A stretch of 64,000 nucleotides of DNA, from NCBI GenBank assembly GCA_024509875.1, contig JAMPIV010006400.1, positions 248,001-312,000 of the forward strand, written 5' to 3'. Each line of letters opens with the position of its first letter. Positions within the stretch are counted from its first letter, which is position 1. The notes beneath the pieces were generated by a model. That model had not been told where the DNA came from. It saw nothing but the letters and a program-made list of their open reading frames with translations, and made no database searches. Source of the DNA: Oreohelix idahoensis (taxonomy: Eukaryota > Mollusca > Gastropoda > Stylommatophora > Oreohelicidae). Position numbers and translations under genes: made by a program. This document shows, piece after piece, positions 1-10,816 of the stretch.

Positions 1-642
1 GATAATGACTAGCGTGGTCTGGTGGGCTGATGTTTTCTATTATCCGAGAGGTATCCTCGCTTGGTGCATGGCATGACAATGGCGGTGATGACCCTAACTG
101 AGTTGGAGTGCTTACGGAATCCGAATTTTTATCACTTTGATCAGAGGAATGAAAACCACTATCCACTGAGGTTGAGTCACTGGGCATGCCGCCTGAGATG
201 TCAGAGCCATGTTGTTCATATGAGCTAACGGGCCCCCTCCGGAATGCATAAACATTCCTCTGGAGGGGCTGATGGACCCTCGGCACCCCTTGACCTGATG
301 CTGGTCCAGGTGGCATTGGACCTGATCCCCCAGGTGCCTGCTGCATACCGGGGTGTCCAGGAACTTGTACCATGTGCGAGTTATAGCTAGGGTAATGGTT
401 GTTCATCATGCCCCCTATACTTGTATTAGTCTGAGAATATGGTCCCTGACCTGCAGGCCCATAACCCTGCTGGCCTGGGCTTCTGACCATACCAGGCAAG
501 TTTCCATACATGGCAGTCCCTGGCATTTGACCAGGACTGTTGGGGTATATACTGGGCTGAGATCCCGGGTAGCTCTGCATGGGGCCTGATGGTGATGACC
601 CACTCATGGCTCCCATATTTGGTTGTTGTCTGCCATAGTTAC
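1..642 (-). CDS. ARID1: ARID1-like gene, fifth coding exon (runs off the window)
   Basis: Open reading runs from an acceptor (TTAACAG at 649-643) to position 1 without a stop, about 213 codons. It starts NYGRQQPNMGAMSGSSPSGP. Residues 1-120 are Gly/Pro/Gln/Tyr/Met repeats such as QGYGPAGQGPYSQ and HPGMQQAPGG. The remainder is Ser/Asp-rich (SVDSGFHSSDQSDKNSDS). No donor site is needed inside the window, so the exon probably continues leftward toward the ARID domain. Shorter frames in the other phases are shadows. No start codon is assigned because it is internal. Confidence 0.78.
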
Positions 643-689
643 CTGTTAAGGATATCAAACAAAATAATTTATGCATTTGGTGTTTCAAG

Positions 690-1712
690 ACAACTAAAAT
701 TGATGTTACTAGATGTGGCTGATGTTACTTATGTTGCTAGACATTAATGAGTTTACTAGATGTGGCTGATGTTACTTATGTTGCTAGATGTTAATGAGTT
801 TACTAGATGTGGCTGATGTTACTTATGTTGCTAGACGTTAATGAGTTTACTAGATGTTACTAGATGAGGCTGATGTTACTTATGTTGCTAGACATTAATG
901 AGTTTACTAGATGTGGCTGGTGTTACTTATGTTGCTAGACATTAATGAGTTTGCTAGATGTAACTAGATGTGGCTGATGTTACTTATATTGCTAGACATT
1001 ACTAGATGTGGCTGATGTTACTTATATAGCTAGACGTTAATGAGTTTACTACATGTGGCTGATGTTACTTATGCTACTACATGTTAATAGATGTTACTTA
1101 TGTTACTAGAAGTTAGTGAGTTTACTAGATGTTACTGATGTTAATAGACATACTAGACATTGCTAGATGTTACCAATTTAACAGATGTTACTAGATGTTG
1201 ATGTTGTTGCTAGATGTTATTAGATATTGCTGGTGATACTAGATGGTGCTGATGTTACTATATGTTACTAGATGATGATGACGTAACCAGATGTTGATGT
1301 TACTAGATGACATTACTAAATGATGCTGATATTACTAGATGTTGCTGATGTTACTAGGTGTTGTTGTTACCAGATATTAGATGATGTTCATTTTACTAGA
1401 TGATGTTACCAGATGTTGCTGATGTTACTAGATGGTGCTGATGTTACTACATGGTGATGTTACTAGATGGTGATGTTACTAGATGATGTTGATGTTACTA
1501 GATGATGCTGATGTTACCAGATGTTGCTGATGTTACTATATGTTGCTGTTACTAGATATTGCTGATGTTACTAGATGATGCTGATGTTACTATTGTTCCT
1601 AGATGTTGATGTTACTAGTTATTGCTGATGTTACCAGATGTTACTATTGTTCCTAGATATTGATGTTACTACATGTTGTTGATGTTACTAGATGTTACTG
1701 ATGTCACCAGCT
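690..1712. repeat. Degenerate minisatellite in the intron next to the fifth exon
   Basis: About 1 kb of imperfect tandem units built from GATGTTACTAGATG and GTGGCTGATGTTACTTATG words. The left third has longer units (about 45-60 bp, including TTGCTAGACATTAATGAG); the right part is shorter and more degenerate. Frames here are artefacts of the repeat. Confidence 0.88.
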
Positions 1713-1915
1713 ATGACTAGCTTAAGAGCAGGACTACCTTATGGCTGTACTAGTGCCGCCTGGTTTACTTCACTCCCAATCTTTAAACACAAAAATCTAG
1801 TTTCAGGAAGCCGGGGCAACAAACATTCCCATGCTAGTACAGCAGTGGTTTCTCTAGCACTCTGTTTTACACGTTAAGGTTGCCAGCCCCATGGATAACC
1901 TCATTTTAGTCACCT
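1713..1915. other. Intronic sequence, nothing recognised
   Basis: No coding similarity. A short piece near 1875-1905 (GTTGCCAGCCCCATGGATAA) resembles the SINE-5 tail. Confidence 0.4.
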
Positions 1916-1917
1916 TG

Positions 1918-2012
1918 ATCAACCTTATTGAGGCAGCAGTAGTCCATTTTTTTTTTGGTCTCATCAGACGCCCATTAAAACTACACAGGGAAATCTAGTC
2001 CATATTTTATAC
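1918..2012. repeat. Left copy of a direct repeat of about 95 bp
   Basis: Contains ATTGAGGCAGCAGTAGTCC and GGTCTCATCAGACGCCCATT. The same words recur at 4013-4110. The two copies enclose a LINE-A fragment and a SINE-1 copy. Confidence 0.8.
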
Positions 2013-3708
2013 TTACTCACTTTCTTAATCGTTCCCTTTCTACCGTGAGGTGTAGAGGTTTGGAAGAGAGAGCGCCAGACTATCCTATCGGCTGTCTTCC
2101 TCCTGGCCTGGTTCCATTCTAGTCCTCGGTCCTTCAAAGATTGTCTAATGTTGTCCTCCCAGCGGACTCTGGGTCGTCCTGGGGGTCTGGATACCTGGCT
2201 CTTTGTTTCCCATGCTTGTCGTGGTAGCCGATCTTCTCCCATTCTGCAGACATGGCCAAACCATCTTCTTCTTCTTTGTTCGTCCTGAAAAGGACGTTGG
2301 TTGCGTTGTGTCTGTTTACAGCGGAGCTGCGATATCTGCACCTTTCGGCCAACACATCCGACTTCAGCACAGCATTCTTTGGGACCGGGTTTGCCTTCCC
2401 TCTTCGATCCCTACTCTCTCAGCCAGACTGCAGTGATGCAGCCTGTTTCCAGGACCACCACGTGGAGGTGGAGTAGGGTCTTGGTCAGCTCTGGTTCGCT
2501 GACCCTGACGCAAGCAGTCAAGCTATGGGTCGCTGACTGCATTCTCTATTGCTGCATTTTTGGGTCCCTCCAAACCATCTTAGTAGGGACTGTTCTACTT
2601 GGGTCTGCAGGGAGTGGGATTTTAGGCTTTGACGTAACTTCTAGGTTGCGGGCCATGTCTCTTCTTGTTACTTCAACCACCTTCCTCAGATACCTCATTT
2701 CTGAGGTTTGGATCTGGCTTTTGTGGGTTGTAGTCATTGCCCATGACTCGCATCCATATGTCAAGACTGGGACATAGGTGGAGCGGTATACAGCCATCTT
2801 CGTTTTCTTACCAACCTCTCTCTTGCTGAGGAATCCTCAATTTATGGCCTGAAAAAGTCTCCCAGCTGCTGCTTTTCGAGTGGCCAACTCTTCTTTGATG
2901 CCTACCTTTCGGTCTATAATAGCTCCGAGGTATTTAAAGTGGTCGACCTGCTCCAGGACCTGTTCTCCCAGCTTAATCTGATGTCTTCTTTCTTCTCGTG
3001 ATATCACCATGGGTTTTGTTTTAGAGCTGCTTATGACCATCCCTTTCTTCTCCAGCTCTTCCTTCCAGATTGGAGATGTGCCTCTGATTTAGCAATCTGG
3101 GCAACATCATCAGCAAATGCCAGCTCTGAAATACAGACCTGTCTCATCTTCCAGTACCCCACTGAATACTTTCTTGTTCTCTCCTTACATGCCTTGATGA
3201 CATCGTCCATGAGGAGTATGAAAAGATAAGGTGACAGGATATCACCTTGTCTTACACCAGAGGTGGTCCTGAACTCTTCTGACTTATGGTTTGCTGTCCT
3301 CACATAATTTCTGCAACACTTGTAGAAGCTCTGTATAGCATGAATCAGAGGTGCGGGAATGTTCTTCCTTGCCAAAGTTTGCTCCTGCCTCTATGGTTTG
3401 CACATTGTCGATTGTCACCCTTTTTGAAAATTGGTGTTATGATGGCAATCTCCCAATCCTTTGGTATGGTCTTGTTGCACCACGTTGCCTGTAGGACCCT
3501 TAAGAGTAATAGGTCGCCTGATACTCCCATGTACTTAAACATTTCTGGTGTTATACCATCATGCCCTGCTGCTTTGCCCATCTTGATTTTCTCCAGTGCT
3601 GCCTTCAGTTCTTCCATCTTTATGTCATCTTCATCACCATTGGTTTCCTCTTCTGTGCTAGTGGTTATCATTTCTGATGCTTGACCTTGCTCACCATCAA
3701 GGAGTTCT
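2013..3708 (-). mobile_element. LINE-A fragment (RTE-like), internally deleted, interrupted by SINE-4
   Basis: Broken reverse-transcriptase frames on the minus strand. From 3708 leftward: GDEDDIKMEELKAALEKI and AGHDGITPEMFKYMG; then a deletion removing RT motif A; then GVRQGDILSPYLF, the FADDV catalytic box, LEQVDHFKYLGAIID, VLTYGCESW; and after the inserted SINE, RWFGHVCRMGEDRLP and the 3' terminus. The 3' end carries a short AAGT-like tail near 2015. It cannot be active, but it preserves the unmutated state of many positions altered in the 52.7-55.8 kb copy. Confidence 0.9.
2268..2569 (-). mobile_element. SINE-4 insertion inside LINE-A
   Basis: A 302-bp element beginning (on its own strand) GGGACC, ending GTCCTTTTCAGGACGAAC plus a (GAA)n tail. 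It is flanked by a perfect 12-bp duplication CCAAACCATCTT (2256-2267 and 2570-2581). The intact LINE-A copy at 15238-15290 shows the empty site with a single CCAAACCATCTT, so the boundaries are sequence-proven within this window. Confidence 0.92.
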
Positions 3709-3732
3709 AAATAAAATATATTCATTACAAGA

Positions 3733-4012
3733 GAGCCATGGTAGCACAAAGGTTAGTGCACTGGCTTCCCAGCTCAGTGGTCCATGGTTTGATCCCCAGT
3801 TGAGGTGGGATTTTTTTAGGCCGCAAACGGCTCCGGGGTCGACCCAGCCTAAAAAATTTGGGTACCAGAGCAACTCTGGGAAGGTTAAGGCGGCCGGCGT
3901 GATGCTGACCACATCACCCCTAGCGTGCCGATGGTCAAAAAAATATGGGCCTAACGCCATATTCCAATATGCCTCAATGGGCATGTAACGGGATCCTTTA
4001 CCTTTACCCTTG
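3733..4012 (+). mobile_element. SINE-1, tRNA-derived
   Basis: The head resembles a tRNA gene: A-box-like TGGTAGCACAAAGG and B-box-like GGTTTGATCCCCA. A unique body follows (GGTCGACCCAGCC, TGATGCTGACCACATCACC), with a tail of TTTACC repeats. A second copy lies at 63247-63490. Promoter assignment is by motif only. Confidence 0.75.
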
Positions 4013-4134
4013 AACAACATTATTGAGGCAGCAGTAGTCCTTCATTTTTTGTTTTTGGTCTCATCAGACGCCCATTAAAACTACACAGGGAAATCTAGTC
4101 CAAATTTTATAAATAAAATATATTTGTTACAAGT
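4013..4134. repeat. Right copy of the direct repeat, with an AT-rich 3' part
   Basis: Matches 1918-2012 and continues into ATAAAATATATTTGTTACAAG, which also occurs at 3711-3732 just left of SINE-1. Confidence 0.75.
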
Positions 4135-4540
4135 TGCCAATGTTGTTGACTTAAGTCAATGGGCATGAACTCGAGCTGGACTTAAAGACATCACAATTCT
4201 TCTCTGGATTTTTTTAATAACTGATTCAACTTGGGACTTAGCCAGATTCAGTGAACGAACTTCACTGTCTTTATTCATTAAGAGCTCACGCTGAAAAACT
4301 AAATGCGGTTGCATTTAAATTGATTTTTTTTTTAAACAAAAGAAAAAAAAAGAAGCCAGTAACCTTTAGCACGCTGCATTCTCTTCCTGAGAACTTGCCC
4401 TGCAGCGGCATTCTTTTTCACAATGCCCCGTTTTTATAGTGGGTGACTTGTAATGTCTATAGTTTTTGTGTTTCTTGGTCAATTGCTATAATTTTTGGAA
4501 TTTATATAAATAAATGAATGGTCTTATTCTTCTTCTTGCG
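4135..4540. other. Intronic AT-rich sequence, nothing recognised
   Basis: A-rich and T-rich tracts, no tandem structure, no coding similarity that I can see. Confidence 0.4.
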
Positions 4541-7200
4541 ATCGCATCTTTGATGTTTACACCGTCAGACGAGTTCTCATGATGAATTCGACTGTTGTTT
4601 GAAGTTCCTCTTTAGCTCCATATAGCTTTGAGTTTAGTGTTGAGTCATTGGGCCAGTATATCTTTCTTAACTGGTGCTCAGCAGTTTGTTCATTTAATCC
4701 ACATGTGCACAGTGGTGAAGCAGACAATCGTAGCTTGTGCATGTGTTTATTCAGTTTGTTATGCCCTGTCCTGAGGCGAAAAATAGTTATCTGTCCCTGC
4801 CGGTCGAGAGTGTGATAGTCGTCTTTGGGTTGGTTCTGTTCTCTTCTGATAGTCTGGATAGCTCTCTTTTTCTCAAAGTATGTGACTTCATTATCTTCTT
4901 GTTCACATTCTCCTCCCTTTTTTGCAAGTTTATCTGCCTTTTCATTTCCGGGTACACCACAATGAGATGGTACCCACTGAAGTATGGTTCTCTTTTTGGC
5001 AGCTACCTTGTTTAGTTCATTTCTCAGATGCGGGAGTTTACCACCCTTGAGAGCTTGCAGGACAGACAGTGCATCTGTGAGGATGACTACCTGGTGGCAG
5101 TCAGAGTTGGTGTTTGTTATAAATCATATTTGCAGCTTGCTCTAGAGCTTGAACCTCAGCTGTATAGTTGGAACAGAATTTACCAGTGGGAATGTGCCTA
5201 GTCTCATAGTGGTTGTCAGGATATGAGATAAAGATACCGGCACCTCCATTCATAACAGCATTAGTTGCTGATCCATCTGTATAGGCATGTATCCATGATT
5301 GATCGGGATAGCTTTCTTGGATCATACTCAATGTAGCAGTTCGTTTTTGCAGATCATTATACTCACATCCACTTGTGAGACACTAACTGATGTATTAATT
5401 TGGAGGGCATTGCTGGCCCTGCTCCCATGGTACAGGGTATAGGGTGGGCTTCAGTGGTGTTGTCTTCATGGATAGGTCTTCTTGATGCTGTTCTTTTAAG
5501 TCTTTATTCCCACGATGCACAAAGCTGCTACGCTTTAGACGTCCCAATGCCAGATCATCTAGTCTTGCACCTTCATTGGGTGCGTTGGCATACTGTTGTA
5601 CTTTTTTTCCAATTCTGGATCATGGTTTTTTGTGTCTCTTCTATGGGACAAATGTCTGTAATCTCAGCAACCGTTCTGCATCCTCTTGTTATTGGTGTAG
5701 TTTTCATGGCTCCTTGTAACGAGCATATGAGTGCCTTGATTTGCCACTACTTGTCCCCAAAGACCTGCAGATGTGAGTTAGCAGCTGATGACCATTGCTG
5801 CTGAGCTGAAACTCTAAGTGTGGTCTTTAGGGGTACTGGGAATTAAATAAATCCGTCTTTAGATGTTCGTTCATTTTGCTCCCCAGTTGTAGACCTGGTA
5901 ACTGCTAATTTGGGGACTGTGAGTATGCCTAGGTGTCCTTCAGGCCCTTTCCCTTCTGAAAGTTTTTCAAGTATTTGCTTATTCCATGTAAAGCCTTTGG
6001 TCAAATGAATCACCCCCAAGAATAGGGTGGGGGGTAGCTTTTCTTGACTTGATCTCTGTGAGGGTCAAATGGTCCCTAGGTGTAATGTTAGCTGCTTTGT
6101 CCTTGGGGGCGAGGTCCGAGAACAGTGTTGTGGAGGTTTTGTCTGTGTTTATTTGTGATAAGCCATTTCTCTGCCCCATGACACTAGCATGTCCCCTGCT
6201 GCCCGCTTGTGGCATTCCTATAATTTGCTGTGGTGGACGTTTCATCAGCACACCGTGAGTACTAGGTCATATGCATCATTATCGCAGCTTTCATCACTCC
6301 AGCGGCGGGAGATCTTCAGTCAACCTGGGTCCATTGATGTAAAACAAGGCCACCAAAGAGTGTTGGGGAAGGAAATTACTCCTCCTTGAAGGGTAACCCC
6401 CCTGATGGTTAGGCCACACTTTTCTGCCTCTGCAGACCATCAAGAGTGACTCTAGTTTCTTCCTGTTATGCAAGTATGAAACTGGATCCATTTCATCAAT
6501 GTTGCCCTTGGATTCCACTTCTAACCTAAGTTTTGCACCAATCTAAGGCCAATCTTTCCACACCTTGTCAAAGGCCTGCTTGAAGTCGAAACCCAGATCG
6601 TTAGGTCCAACCTTTTTCTTCTCCTGGGAATGGCATCTTCTATTGCCTGTTGAGGACAAGTTTAAGTAACTTTGTCTTCTATACTGTAGCAATTCTCTAT
6701 TCAAATCCTGCTCACCAGGATATCTGCTCAGACTCTAAATACCATTTCAATCTGTGGTTGTACCCCTATTCACTCCATAGTCTTTCCCAACACAGCTTGT
6801 GAGGACTTGATTGGCCCAAGGTAAATTCTTGCAGGCACTCGGTTCTTTACATTCCTTCCCTTTCTTTTAGTATGGGTATTGTGATGGCTTACTCTATCCA
6901 TTACTATGGCGCGTACCGTTCCTTTCACAACAAAGCTGCATACATGGTTGCCTGAATATCTCATTAGGCAGTTTTGTTCTTTTGCTGCTGAGCTCAGGTA
7001 GTTTACGTAGCATTTCGTTGCTGATTTGTGTCTGGGCCGGGTGACTTTTGCCAAAACGTGGTAAGCTTGGAAATAGACTGTTTCATGTAGTTCTGGCCTT
7101 AGTGACCGTGTGATGGGTTCCCTCGATTGGGGGTAGGAGTCATTGTCTGTCCCAACCATTGCGTTGCCAGTATTTCTTTTTCTTATCAAATCTCTGATGA
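4541..7200 (-). mobile_element. LINE-B remnant, RNase-H-bearing non-LTR retrotransposon (I/Jockey-like)
   Basis: A heavily mutated minus-strand element. Reading its own 5' to 3': near 6990-6780 pieces such as NEMLRKLPEL and TSCVGK; near 6600 an RT motif-A remnant QAFDKVW; near 6060-5985 a thumb-like PHPILGGDSFDQRLY; at 5331-5101 an RNase H domain with AYTDGS and NYTAEVQALEQA; and near 4742-4557 a C-terminal zinc-knuckle-like LRLSASPLCTCGLNEQTAEH. Stops and frameshifts are frequent, so it is dead. RNase H after the RT suggests the I/Jockey side of LINEs. The 5' end is unclear and may reach into the unexplained segment above 7200. Confidence 0.8.
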
Positions 7201-10200
7201 TCTATGTTAGGGATGGGTGAAGGTTGCGAGAGAGAGTTTTGCTGAACGTGTCAGGGGGTTCTGGGCAAAAAACAGGTCTGCAGCTAGTGATTTATCCTGG
7301 GATGATGAGCGGGGGGAAGCGGTTTTGTGCCACTCCGGTCATCAATGTGACTTAGTCTTGCCTCAGGTGAGGCCGCTCTTCCATTTAGCAGGATGGCATG
7401 AGTAGGACTAATCTCCAGAAGTTGGGAAGCGTCTTTCCTCAAGGTTCAGCGATGAGTGCCATTTTGTTTCCAGAATGAGGGGAAGTTTTGATGGAAAAAA
7501 AAAATAGCTTTGAACTCTGAAAATGAGGAAATGAAGGGGGACATCTGGTGTTGTCCATTTGTTTTGAGTTACCAGGAATGTGGAAGACTGAGGACTCTGC
7601 AGTGGATTTCTAGCCCTGGTCCATAGCTTCATGACGTGCTGTCGTTCATTGGAGCGTGCTGTGCTGGACCAGTATCCCCGGTATTTTGTAGATCGTACGA
7701 CACGGACATCATTTGGATCACCCCAGGTCCACCCATTTTTGCAGATTGTAGTATTGCTGATCAGGGTGTTGGAAGACAATTTCTTCAACGCATGAGGAGT
7801 AATAAGTTGTTTTATTGTCGCCTGGGTCTAGCTAGGCGCTACGCGAAAAAGTGGTTTACATACACCGCTCTGGAAAATATGTCCGGGTGATACAGGGAAT
7901 CTAAAGGTGCGCCAGTGGCGAGGGGTGGCCATGTAGTGAAAGGATTTTTCGGGGTATCGACCAGGTCGCATCTTGGAACCTGGTATTAAACTAAGTGGGG
8001 GGACCTGGGCGAGGTGTGTGACCACATGGTTTTTGGGACGAAGGGATCTAATTAATAATCTGGTCGTGGGGGGGGGGGGCCCCCCGCAGGGTAGGCTGAC
8101 CCAGGCGCCACACTAGGTGCATGATGAGCCGTACCAAAAGCTGCAAATGGCGTACTGCTTCCGGGATTATAAAACACACGACACGATGTCCTTTTGCCTG
8201 ATATGGCGGAGGGTCCACATAATGGACTCTGTTAACTTGTATGTAAAGAATCTTAGCACCTCACAGGTTTCGATAGACTCATTGGGCACATCATTGTCAT
8301 GGTTAGGATTTTTTTTCCTCACCTGTGGATGTTCCGCCACTGCGAGTATCCCTAGCAGTGTAGCGTGCATGGAATGTTAGTAAAGTTACATGGCATGTAT
8401 TTTATCCGAGGGGATTCTGTAGCAGATCTTGTCTTGTCGGATCTGAAGCATTGATATCCCCTTATTTTAAAAGGTTTGATCTTCTTTCAAGTGAGTCTCG
8501 TTCGGGATCCAGCAAACACATGCACTTGCTTCTCATATAAAAGATGCATTTTCCAGTCTCTGTCTTTTTGCTGTATCCAGGCACTGCAAATCGGCAATTG
8601 TGTTCAACAATCCCTCTGCTTTCACCGTGACCATCACTGGACAATGTGGCCCACGGCAACTGGACGGTTTCTACAGTTTTTTTCTTTTTTGTTTCGATGT
8701 CAGGATAGTTACTCCTCCGCCGTCTGGGGGAACTCCATATGATGGTCCACTAGAGGGGTCACTACCAGTAGTCGCAACCGACGGGTATGGGCTCTGTCGA
8801 AGGCTTCAGATTTGCACAGGCACCACTGCATCCTGACTGGTGGAGCTCCACAGGCCGCGTGGCACTCCTGTTCGAGGATTATATTTGCGACGGTGTACAA
8901 CATTTCCATTAGAAAAAAAGCGAGGTTCTGTGATTACTGTCGGTTTCCCAGTTTGCGCCATTTTTGTCCCGTCCCCAGTTATCTCACAACAAGTCTCTTA
9001 GCACCTCCTTCAACGAAGTACCAAAGAGTGGGGTCTCATCATAATTCTGTTTACTGTTCCCGAGTATGCGTAGACTAGAAAGCTAGAATCCTCGGGGAGT
9101 GGGATAGTAGCCCACTCTGCAACAGGATTGCACGAGTACACGAATGGGGCGGCAGTACACCAGGAGCGTAGCTTGGTACAATAAAGGCGACCTCAGGTGG
9201 CTATATGGTTTTCGTGGATAGACTATGTTCGAATTAGATTGTCTGATATGGCTCAGTAGGAAATTTCTGCCATCGATGTTGAAACTGCAATGACTTCGTT
9301 TGTGACTGAGCAAATGGACCGTCACTCTGAGCTCAAGTCTCTTTAAGGCGTTTTTATCTTGGCTCCTAGGCCACGCGAATCATGGACAGTGGTCCCCATC
9401 CACTTTCTGGTTACTATGTTATGCAGTGATTGGGGGGAATGGTCGGCAGGTGGCATACTGTGCATTCCCAGTTATTTCCATTCAGGGGCGGCTCTCCAAA
9501 ACTTTGCAGAGCTCTACTGCATAATGCTTCTTGTGCTATGGGATTCTTGGGCTCCTGAGGCGCCAACAGGGATTTACCTGACAGCCGCAAATCAATCTGC
9601 GACAGAGCCTAACTGATTCAAACCCACCACCTGCCATCCTCTCCTTTGTAGAATCCTGCAATGCGGACCATACAATGTCCATCGTCAAATGCAAGTTTTA
9701 AGATCTGATGTGTCTCACCATGTGCGTCTCAGCACCCAAAGCTACTAGTACAGTGCAATTGCTGGGTTCTCAACATGCTGCCAACTACAGCGGCCCGGGA
9801 TTAAACTTGCTCAAGCCATATCTAAATCATAAAGGCTGGACACTAGTGATAATGTCTAACACTGCGACACACCAACATCTACTGTTCAGCAATGTCTTAA
9901 TAAAAACAAGGGACCGTTTAACTGCACTGCCAATCCGTCACTCCCACGTAAAAGTGTCCCCCTGTCCCTACCCCCTGCCGGCCTTACATCACACTAGAGC
10001 CTCATATTTCGAGCTAAATGGTCGTACGTGGAATTCCGGCGGAGTTGCTCTTCAGTGGAAGGATAAGTTGTGGAGTCTTCCAGCTGGTCCATGTTTCTTG
10101 CACATACCTTAACAGAACTGCCCGCAAAGACCATACGGAGGCAGGTTGCGGAGTAGTGCCTTCTCTGCTTTTTTGACAGCCCGGGCGGTGGGCTTCCACT

Positions 10201-10560
10201 CGGGCAAGTCTCGGATGGGCAAATTGGGACGTGTCCACGCGCTCTGTGGGCCCAGCCATCCAGCCGCATCTGTCAAATGGATGAAAGGACGATTGCATTT
10301 GCCAGAGGATTTGCTGTAGGCAAATGCACGTTACTCCCACAATAGCATAGTGTTTATCACCCAGAAGGTAAGTAGACTCTGGGGGTCTGGTTTGCTCAAC
10401 TACGCAAGAACTACAGCGCCATTTCGCCATATCCGTGTTAGGTAGAAACAATAAAGGGACCCAGACTGCACCGCAAACGGTCAAGAATTTCTGGACCACG
10501 CGTGAAGGTACGGTTGGCTTGGTTGCAGGCATTTCTCATTTTTTTTAATGAGACCTATAG
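7201..10560. other. Unexplained sequence with few recognisable repeats
   Basis: No convincing frame or tandem repeat. CpG is more frequent by eye than in neighbouring introns, homopolymers include a 10-G run joined to C (near 8069-8087), and only one segment (9448-9800) resembles anything else in the window. It could be the decayed 5' half of LINE-B, a low-quality assembled segment, or unique intron. Confidence 0.35.
9448..9800. repeat. Diverged copy of a dispersed repeat (pair with 15660-15930)
   Basis: Shares GTGGCATACTGTGCATTCCC, TGCAGAGCT and CTGGGTTCTCAACA with 15666-15920 in the same order and orientation, with spacing differences from indels. Family unknown. Confidence 0.6.
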
Positions 10561-10591
10561 CAAACCTTACACCCCATTGAATCACAATCTT

Positions 10592-10814
10592 AAGAGATTT
10601 GAGACCTGCACTAAGAGACTTGAGATGTGTACTAAGAGACTTGAGACCTGCACTAAGAGACTTGAGACCTGCACTAAGAGACTTGAGACCTGCACTAAGA
10701 GACTTGAGACCTGCACTAAGAAACTTGAGACCTGTAACAAGAGACCTGTAACAAGAGACTTGAGACCTGTAACAAGAGACTTGAGATCTGCACTAAGAGA
10801 CTTGAGACCTGCAC
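10592..10814 (+). repeat. Minisatellite, left part (21-bp unit)
   Basis: Tandem ACTAAGAGACTTGAGACCTGC units with small variants (TGTAACAAGAGACC). The same array resumes at 13016 in the same orientation after the transposon. Confidence 0.92.
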
Positions 10815-10816
10815 TA

